Of a DNA stretch of 64,000 nt, positions 58,414-64,000 are shown piece by piece. Position 1 is the first letter of the stretch. Each line of letters starts with the position of its first letter. The position numbers were made by a program, and so were the translations under genes. The stretch comes from Bacteroidetes bacterium UBA1947 (GTDB lineage: Bacteria > Bacteroidota > Bacteroidia > Chitinophagales > Chitinophagaceae): contig DDET01000003.1 of NCBI GenBank assembly GCA_002336915.1, forward strand, positions 21,599-85,598, in the 5' to 3' direction. The notes beneath the pieces are model-generated. The model was given only the letters and a program-made list of their open reading frames with translations, searched no databases and had not been told where the DNA came from.

Positions 58414-59694
58414 TCAAAGTTTTAAAAACCATTTATTCAATTTCGCAGGCCATTGCCTGATTTTTTTAAATACCCATTTATAACCCTTACCTATTTTAGT
58501 TTCATACAAGTCCAGGAACATGCAGCTAAAAAAAAGGGGAAGAATAAAATGATTAGGTTCAAGCAAATATTGGTAATGGACGAATATATAACCAAACACA
58601 CAAAAGATCACCGGTCCGATAAGCAACACTGTGGTTAATTCATTTCTGATATGACCTGAATGCGGATATTTATGATGAACATGATCAAACCGAAACATCA
58701 ACAGGAAGGTTATTAGCAATATAAGAAAACACCTTAACAAATAGGATGGCTCATTTATATAATGATCTGCAATAAGCATTGACATTATCTGCGCCTGATA
58801 TTCTATGCCGGGCATATCGGGCAAAGACCTACCTAACTCTCCGTTGAGCGGAGTATAGTGATTATCATCAATCGATTTAGTATTCCAACTTCCTAACAAA
58901 ACAATTTTGCCAGCGATAACCGAATCCGATGGCACTGTATCGAAGATCGCATATCGAGGCCTTCCCGATATAGTTTTCTTAAAATCAATTACCTCTTTTG
59001 CGGTCACATTTGTATCAGGATGTCTCCGTATAAGTGTATCGCATTTGTAATCTGCAGCTGCCAGAATAGCCATGGCGAACGGTTGCGCACTATTTTTACG
59101 CCCATGCTCAAACGGCCTATAATACCTTTTAATTTTTAAAAGGTCTTCTTTAGGCAAGGAGCCAAATCTGTAAGGTGTATCCTTTAAATATCTATTTCCC
59201 AGTATACTATAAAATGGACTGTCGAGGTTGTTTTTTTCTTCCTCTCCGCCTACATCTGCCAATACAATCTTGCTTCTGTGTGTATATATTGCACCTGCCA
59301 GTTTCATATCTTCTGCAGTATCGGACGAATGAAGCGTAAACACTACATCTATCCCTAATACCTTTGGCCCGGAACGGCAAATACGGTCTATTTTATCTGC
59401 GATAACTCCCCTGCTATTATTGGAGCAATCGATGATAATAATATTTGTATCAGCTATTGTTTTCTTATTGAGGTATGCAAAAAACAGATCGGAAAGGTGT
59501 GTGTCTTCAATTTTACTTGCCGAGGGATTCAACCTTTCGTAAGCATGAAAAAAAACGCTAAGCACCTGGCCACAAATAAAAACCAGCAACAGGCAGAATA
59601 CTGTTTTTGAGAACACATCGCGTGCATTTGCTCTTATATAGGCATCAAAACGGCCGGCCTTTTTCTTTTTGTGTGGTAGTGCAGGAGGTGGCAT
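58414..59694 (-). CDS. CHASE2-domain membrane sensor without an output domain
   Basis: 426 residues. A cytoplasmic basic N-terminus, helix 1 at about 29-50, then an extracytoplasmic CHASE2 domain (about 55-310) with IIIIDCSNNSRGVI, GPKVLGIDVVFTL, FAMAILAAADYK, GKIVLLGSWNT and DMPGIEYQAQIMSMLI, and three C-terminal helices at about 320-338, 356-376 and 380-396. CHASE2 normally sits before a kinase, cyclase or GGDEF module; here only about 30 residues remain after the last helix, so the signal must pass to a partner. First gene of the operon with the FecR/DUF928-like and caspase-like proteins, which are exported to the side where CHASE2 senses. Confidence 0.85.
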   Translation of the reverse strand: MPPPALPHKKKKAGRFDAYIRANARDVFSKTVFCLLLVFICGQVLSVFFHAYERLNPSASKIEDTHLSDLFFAYLNKKTIADTNIIIIDCSNNSRGVIADKIDRICRSGPKVLGIDVVFTLHSSDTAEDMKLAGAIYTHRSKIVLADVGGEEEKNNLDSPFYSILGNRYLKDTPYRFGSLPKEDLLKIKRYYRPFEHGRKNSAQPFAMAILAAADYKCDTLIRRHPDTNVTAKEVIDFKKTISGRPRYAIFDTVPSDSVIAGKIVLLGSWNTKSIDDNHYTPLNGELGRSLPDMPGIEYQAQIMSMLIADHYINEPSYLLRCFLILLITFLLMFRFDHVHHKYPHSGHIRNELTTVLLIGPVIFCVFGYIFVHYQYLLEPNHFILPLFFSCMFLDLYETKIGKGYKWVFKKIRQWPAKLNKWFLKL

Positions 59695-59806
59695 ATTAAA
59701 AAATAAACCTACAACTTTCTGTTTATTTATGCAATGGCCTGGAGCGCAAGGAAAAACCTAGCGGAGTATTGCAGAGAATCGACACAATGCGTTACCGATA
59801 AAGCAA

Positions 59807-60466
59807 TTAATTTCTCCTTGTTTGCAATTGGCTCTGTTGCATTTGGTATTTGTAGTGGTGATAATTGCCATCTTCGATCTCTTTCACTATGCCTTCTATT
59901 TCTTTATCGCGGTCGGTGGGGTCGTACTCGCGTTTGAGGCTGTTGCTGAAGAGAAGAGCTACTGATTGCCATATTACGGCAGAGAAGCCACCTTTGAGCT
60001 CTTTGATGATACCATAGCAGTTCTTGCCTGTTTGACGGTCGATCAGCTTTACCAGCACCTGGCCCTGGCTTATGGTCATGTCTTCCAGCTCACCCTTGAA
60101 GCGGCGGTTCAGTTCCTTTTCTACTGTTTTTAGATAAGCTTTACGGCCTTCCTTGTTGTTCTGGAGCCTGGCAAGGTTCACATCTACGTCCTTCAATACA
60201 TCGGCAGCTATGACGGCATATGGATAGGTCTTCACGACATTGTAGTACAAAATGTCGTAGTGCTTTCTTTCCTTCGCCAGTCGTTTGGGCAATTTGTCGT
60301 ACTTATATACATCGGGGAGGAAGACCATGGGGATGGTGTCGTGGCCTTCTATGACCGCACCTAGCAGGATGGTATCCCGCGAAGTGCGGTTTTGCGCCAA
60401 CGCAGTACCTGCACCCGCAAACACCACCATGGCAACCAAACATATACCCACTGTTCTATATAACAT
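59807..60466 (-). CDS. DUF4294 family secreted protein
   Basis: 219 residues with a signal peptide (MLYRTVGICLVAMVVFAGAG...ALAQ). The body matches DUF4294: DTIPMVFLPDVYKYDKLPKR, DILYYNVVKTYPYAVIAADV with the YPYA element, then ELEDMTISQGQVLVKLIDRQ and GFSAVIWQSVALLF. DUF4294 is widespread in Bacteroidota and of unknown function; a periplasmic place is expected. Independent transcript between CHASE2 and the divergent small lipoprotein. Confidence 0.9.
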   Translation of the reverse strand: MLYRTVGICLVAMVVFAGAGTALAQNRTSRDTILLGAVIEGHDTIPMVFLPDVYKYDKLPKRLAKERKHYDILYYNVVKTYPYAVIAADVLKDVDVNLARLQNNKEGRKAYLKTVEKELNRRFKGELEDMTISQGQVLVKLIDRQTGKNCYGIIKELKGGFSAVIWQSVALLFSNSLKREYDPTDRDKEIEGIVKEIEDGNYHHYKYQMQQSQLQTRRN

Positions 60467-60606
60467 ACCTCTTCGTAAAGTTCCTCATTTTTAACGGCAT
60501 TTCGAGGGTATATTATGTGGAAGGCAGGAAAAATGATGTTAAAATTTATTGCATAAAGGCCGTTTTAAGCCCATTCAAGCGATAGTTGCCGTAAATTGCA
60601 GCCGCA

Positions 60607-60873
60607 ATGAACAAAAGATCAACATACCCGGCAGTTGCAATGGTCGTCTTCAGTATGCTTTTTATGGCCTGCGCCCGTAAGGACGCTGATACTGTACTGA
60701 CCAAACAACAGGTAGCGGCTATGGCAGACTCAATAGTGGCAACCAAGACCGCAGATATAAGGCGCGAAGCAGCAGAGGACCTGGACCGCAGAAAATCGAT
60801 AGAGGTGAAGGCGATTGCCGACTCGATAGTAGAGGCGTGGCAGACGGGTAAAATGAAAGACAGCGCAAAGTAA
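60607..60873 (+). CDS. Small lipoprotein, unknown function
   Basis: 88 residues. Lipobox LFMAC (Cys22) after a short hydrophobic stretch, then a charged, alanine-rich helical stretch (AAMADSIVATKTADIRREAA, repeat-like ADSIV twice) probably coiled coil. No family recognised. The next gene starts 26 bases after its stop, so the two may be co-transcribed. Confidence 0.65.
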   Translation: MNKRSTYPAVAMVVFSMLFMACARKDADTVLTKQQVAAMADSIVATKTADIRREAAEDLDRRKSIEVKAIADSIVEAWQTGKMKDSAK

Positions 60874-60899
60874 GCGCAGCCTATAAATTACAGATTCAA

Positions 60900-61322
60900 A
60901 TGGACATACCGGGTTACAATAACAGGCCAATACTCTTTTTTGACGGGGTGTGCAACCTGTGTAATCGCTGGGTGCAGTTAGTGCTGAAGAACGACAAAAA
61001 GGGACAGCTAGTCTTCGCCTCATTGCAATCGAGATACGGGCAGCGGGTGCAGGATGAGCTGAGGAAACAATATGGTTCCGTTCCCGACAGCCTGGTGCTG
61101 TACTATAAGAATAAATTTTACATAAGATCAAGTGCGGCATTGAAGACGGCAAAGCTGATGGGTGGAGCCTGGGCTTTGCTTGCGACCGGCTTTATAGTGC
61201 CGGGATTCATCCGCAATGCGGTATACGATTGGGTAGCGCGCAACCGTTATAAATGGTATGGCAGGAAAGATGCCTGTATGATACCTACGCCTGAACTAAA
61301 GGCCCGCTTTTTGCCTGATTAA
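60900..61322 (+). CDS. DCC-family thiol-disulfide oxidoreductase (DUF393)
   Basis: 140 residues. The signature DxxCxxC is at Asp15, Cys18, Cys21 (FFDGVCNLCNRW), followed by LVFASLQSRYGQRV, SLVLYYKNKFYIRSSAALKT and a C-terminal YDWVARNRYKWYG, as in the DUF393 family. It is predicted to be a thioredoxin-fold reductase; some members occur with lipid or vitamin K enzymes. No signal peptide. It follows the small lipoprotein gene. Confidence 0.92.
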   Translation: MDIPGYNNRPILFFDGVCNLCNRWVQLVLKNDKKGQLVFASLQSRYGQRVQDELRKQYGSVPDSLVLYYKNKFYIRSSAALKTAKLMGGAWALLATGFIVPGFIRNAVYDWVARNRYKWYGRKDACMIPTPELKARFLPD

Positions 61323-61363
61323 TTTTATCAAAATATTTGCCCCGGCTAGACTAAATTTGAAGT

Positions 61364-62815
61364 ATGAAGAGGAAGATCGGATCACTGTTAATTGCACTGT
61401 TTTTTATAAATAGCTTAATAGCCCAGGAGGTTTTATATACACCCTACGAAAAGTTTAACTTCAGCGGGGGTGATTTTGCCGTGGTAGGAAAAGTGGGCGG
61501 CAAAGTTTATACCTACAGGGGATCGGAGGAAGGGTTCTTCCTGGATGCGTATGATGATTCGATGGGGCATACGGCAACGGTGGTGCTTGATTTTTTTCCC
61601 AGGAAAATATATGAAACACGCTTTGTAGTGACCGGTAGCAGCATAGTGGTGCTGTACCAGAGCATAGAAGGTAATAAAGTAGTGCAATATGCGGCCCTGC
61701 TGGATGAGCGGGGGAGATTGACGAAAGGGCCTATACAAATAGATGCTGCCAAGACCGGCATCTTCGGACCAACGCGCAGCTATTTTTCATCGGCGGTATC
61801 GGAAGACAAGAAAACCATAGTAGTATACAGTGCCGTAGATAAAAGCGGGCAAATAGAATTTGAGGGAAAGTGGATAGACGAGGGGCTTAACATCACGCAC
61901 CGCAATCACGCCGTGTACAAAGGCGATGGTAACGACCTGGACCATAGCGATGCAATAGTGAGTAATGACGGCACGCTGTATATACCTGTATATGCCCCGG
62001 TGGGTGGCAAAGATTTTTCGGACCAGTTGTGGATGCTAAGCATGCCCGCACAGGGGGGCAAGTTCACAGCCAAAGAGTTACCAATGAATGGCATGTATGT
62101 AGCCAATGTGTATGCTAAACTGGATAATAGCAATAACCGTATTTATGTAGGCGGCTTTTATTCAGATAAAAAGAACGGTAATTACATAGGTGTGCTCTAC
62201 GCTTATTATGATATTGCTTCGGCCGGGTTTATGAATAAGAAAACCCTACCTTTTGACGCCCGGCTGATAAGTGCCACAGGGGAACGCAGTAAAAAACATG
62301 CTTTCAATGATTTCGTGGTAAAACAGCTTATCGTAAAAAATGACGGAGGCTTTGTACTGGTAGCCGAAAGCTATTTTGTTACTACGCGCAGCACTTATTC
62401 CCCTGCATGGGGCTATTACTCATGGTATTCGCCAAATATGGCCAGCAATGTACGCGAATACCATTATGGCGATATATTGGCGCTTTCGTATGACGGCGAA
62501 GGGACCAAACAATGGGATGCCTTTGTGCGGAAAGAACAATATTCGCAGGAAGACGGCGGTGTCTTCTCATCGTACGGGCTGCTGAATAGCGGGGGAACAC
62601 TGGCCTTTTTGTACAATGACTTTAACACAAACCGGTCGCGCATACAACTGGGCACTATAGATGCCGAGGGGAAAACCAATATGCGCTCCTTTACTACCGG
62701 GGGAAATAACGACCCGGACTGGCTGCCAAGATCGGGCAAACAGGTATCGGCCAGGGAGATGGTAGTACCGTGTTTGAAGAGAAAGCAGATATGCTTTGCT
62801 AAAATTGTATTTTAG
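61364..62815 (+). CDS. Secreted protein of unknown function, beta-propeller-like
   Basis: 483 residues with a signal peptide (MKRKIGSLLIALFFINSLIAQ). The sequence is made of strand-rich repeats with aspartate/glycine turns (GGDFAVVGKVGGKVYTYRG, RFVVTGSSIVVLYQ, NRIYVGGFYSDKKNGNYIG, DGGFVLVAESYFVTT), suggesting a seven-bladed propeller. No catalytic motif and no T9SS domain. Possibly a periplasmic or surface binding protein. Confidence 0.65.
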   Translation: MKRKIGSLLIALFFINSLIAQEVLYTPYEKFNFSGGDFAVVGKVGGKVYTYRGSEEGFFLDAYDDSMGHTATVVLDFFPRKIYETRFVVTGSSIVVLYQSIEGNKVVQYAALLDERGRLTKGPIQIDAAKTGIFGPTRSYFSSAVSEDKKTIVVYSAVDKSGQIEFEGKWIDEGLNITHRNHAVYKGDGNDLDHSDAIVSNDGTLYIPVYAPVGGKDFSDQLWMLSMPAQGGKFTAKELPMNGMYVANVYAKLDNSNNRIYVGGFYSDKKNGNYIGVLYAYYDIASAGFMNKKTLPFDARLISATGERSKKHAFNDFVVKQLIVKNDGGFVLVAESYFVTTRSTYSPAWGYYSWYSPNMASNVREYHYGDILALSYDGEGTKQWDAFVRKEQYSQEDGGVFSSYGLLNSGGTLAFLYNDFNTNRSRIQLGTIDAEGKTNMRSFTTGGNNDPDWLPRSGKQVSAREMVVPCLKRKQICFAKIVF

Positions 62816-62830
62816 CCCAAAATTCAGTTA

Positions 62831-63814
62831 GTGCTGTCTTTATTCCGCAACAATAATCCATTTACGGTCATCATATTGCTTATTTGCACTATGTTGATAA
62901 AGCTGCAGATATTAATACATCCGCAGCTCCCCGTGCATGCCGAAGGGTATTTTTTTTATGAACAGATATTGCATGGGCTGGACCTGGTATTGCGGGGTAA
63001 TGCGTTTGCTTATACATTCATGACAGTGATGATGCTGTTTGCGCAGGCTATCTATTTTAAGAGTATAGCCGGGCGGCATAAATTATACCCCCGTACGACC
63101 TACCTGCCTGCGCTGGTATTTATATTACTTAGCTGCCTGTTCCCACCGTTCAATTATTTCAGTTGCACACTGCTGCTAAACTGGTGCCTGCTGGGTGGTA
63201 TAGACATAATACTTTCCTTTAGCCAGACCCAACACCCCCGTAAGCAACTGTTCAATGCGGGCTTTATTCTTTGCCTGGCGGCACTGTTGCAGTTCTCTGC
63301 TATCGGTTTTATACTACTGCTATTTGTGGGCATCGGCATGTTGCGCTCCTTTAACGCAGGCGAATGGGTGGTTGGCGCCATGGGTTATTTTACGCCATTT
63401 TACTTCTTTGCGGGTATATTATTCCTGGTTGACAAATTGCCAATGATCACCAAATGGCCGCATTTAGGTATCTCCTTGCCCACTCATATTAGCTCGGCGG
63501 GGTATTTTATTATTTCCATATCGGGAATGTTAATATTATTTGCATGTGGAATTTATGCCATGCAACAGCAAATAGCAAAAAACAGTGTTTTCGGGCGGCG
63601 GGTGTGGACAGTAATAGGACTTTACCTGTTTTTGTCGCTGTTGACGGCAATTTTCACAGATAATTCTGTTAAAAGTGCCTGGCTATTAATCGTTCCGGCA
63701 TCATCCATGATCATAACTCATGGAATAGCGCTTGAAAAAAGTAAACGGTTTAGTAATTTTACATTTTATTTCTTCCTTGTACTGATACTAGCCTGTCAAT
63801 GGGCTATTAAATGA
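62831..63814 (+). CDS. DUF6427-family membrane protein
   Basis: 327 residues starting at GTG 62831. About eight hydrophobic helices with characteristic short loops (NNPFTVIILLICTMLIKLQI, PALVFILLSCLFPPFNYF, GEWVVGAMGYFTPFYFFAG). From memory this fits DUF6427, an uncharacterised Bacteroidota membrane family often found near purine or lipid genes. It is separated from purQ by 10 bases and shares its direction. Confidence 0.8.
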   Translation: MLSLFRNNNPFTVIILLICTMLIKLQILIHPQLPVHAEGYFFYEQILHGLDLVLRGNAFAYTFMTVMMLFAQAIYFKSIAGRHKLYPRTTYLPALVFILLSCLFPPFNYFSCTLLLNWCLLGGIDIILSFSQTQHPRKQLFNAGFILCLAALLQFSAIGFILLLFVGIGMLRSFNAGEWVVGAMGYFTPFYFFAGILFLVDKLPMITKWPHLGISLPTHISSAGYFIISISGMLILFACGIYAMQQQIAKNSVFGRRVWTVIGLYLFLSLLTAIFTDNSVKSAWLLIVPASSMIITHGIALEKSKRFSNFTFYFFLVLILACQWAIK

Positions 63815-63824
63815 TCTATTATAA

Positions 63825-64000
63825 ATGAAATTCGGAATTATCGTTTTCCCCGGCTCGAACTGCGACAGGGATATGATGCACGCTTTGCAGGACGACCTGC
63901 AGCAAGAGGTTGTAATGCTATGGCATAAAGACCATGACCTAAGTATGTTTGGCAAGGACGATTGTATCGTATTGCCGGGCGGCTTCTCTTATGGCGACTA
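63825..64000 (+). CDS. purQ: Phosphoribosylformylglycinamidine synthase subunit I (5' end only)
   Basis: The visible 58 codons read MKFGIIVFPGSNCDRDMMHA, then the open strand-helix pattern and IVLPGGFSYGDY at the edge, which is the start of the class I glutamine amidotransferase domain of PurQ (oxyanion-hole glycines GGFS). PurQ supplies ammonia for step four of purine synthesis. The catalytic Cys and His/Glu lie outside the window. Confidence 0.93.
   Translation, partial: MKFGIIVFPGSNCDRDMMHALQDDLQQEVVMLWHKDHDLSMFGKDDCIVLPGGFSYGD

Overview
The window comes from a Bacteroidota chromosome, most likely the Chitinophagales/Chitinophagaceae side of the phylum. The grounds are: several secreted proteins ending in type IX secretion (T9SS) sorting domains; promoters of the Bacteroidota type (TTG, then TAnnTTTG); the alternative GlmU-like nucleotidyltransferase; type B ribosomal protein L31; DUF4294 and DUF6427 proteins; and short dispersed palindromic repeats of a kind common in this phylum. 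No species can be named from sequence reading alone.

Layout. 1-4800: ribBA (cut by the window edge), then a surface-glycan cluster (three glycosyltransferases and a sugar formyltransferase). 4803-12570: ftsE and three tandem secreted M43-type metalloproteases, the third without its catalytic residues. 12724-16622: an accessory stretch bounded by tRNA-Gly(CCC), tRNA-Leu(TAA) and tRNA-Gly(GCC), holding a secreted nuclease, a four-helix membrane protein, orphan genes and a possible immunity protein. 16779-18398: ccmB and a ChaN-like haem protein. 18408-21754: a LytTR two-component pair next to an amine oxidase whose promoter carries four phased direct repeats. 21758-26300: porin, MBL hydrolase, TlpA-like thioredoxin, a terminase-like gene with repeats inserted in frame, and a 900-bp repeat-rich gap. 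26301-28802: rpmE2, GlmU-like gene, tpiA, tRNA-Glu. 28904-36951: a lipoprotein, a BNR-repeat T9SS protein, a GT-C-like membrane protein and two tandem T9SS proteins with near-identical 3' modules. 37031-41018: GNAT, desaturase, egtD and egtB. 41019-41457: tandem palindromic repeats. 41458-45352: a translationally coupled operon with a flavin disulfide oxidoreductase, an osmoprotectant ABC ATPase and a permease/binding-protein fusion. 45537-54500: icd, SMR pump, reductase, ftsY, sirtuin and membrane proteins. 55182-59694: a CsgG-like gene facing an operon of CHASE2 membrane sensor, FecR/DUF928-like protein and secreted caspase-like protease. 59807-64000: DUF4294, small lipoprotein, DCC protein, secreted unknown, DUF6427 and the start of purQ.

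Best candidates for something new: the CHASE2/FecR-like/caspase/CsgG-like envelope cassette; the circularly permuted binding domain in the osmoprotectant transporter; the catalytically dead M43 paralogue; the 21-bp-phased operator beside the LytTR pair; and the folded 230-bp repeat element at 25436-25663 next to a gene that has absorbed two repeat families in frame. All functional calls rest on motif reading and memory of families; no search was run.
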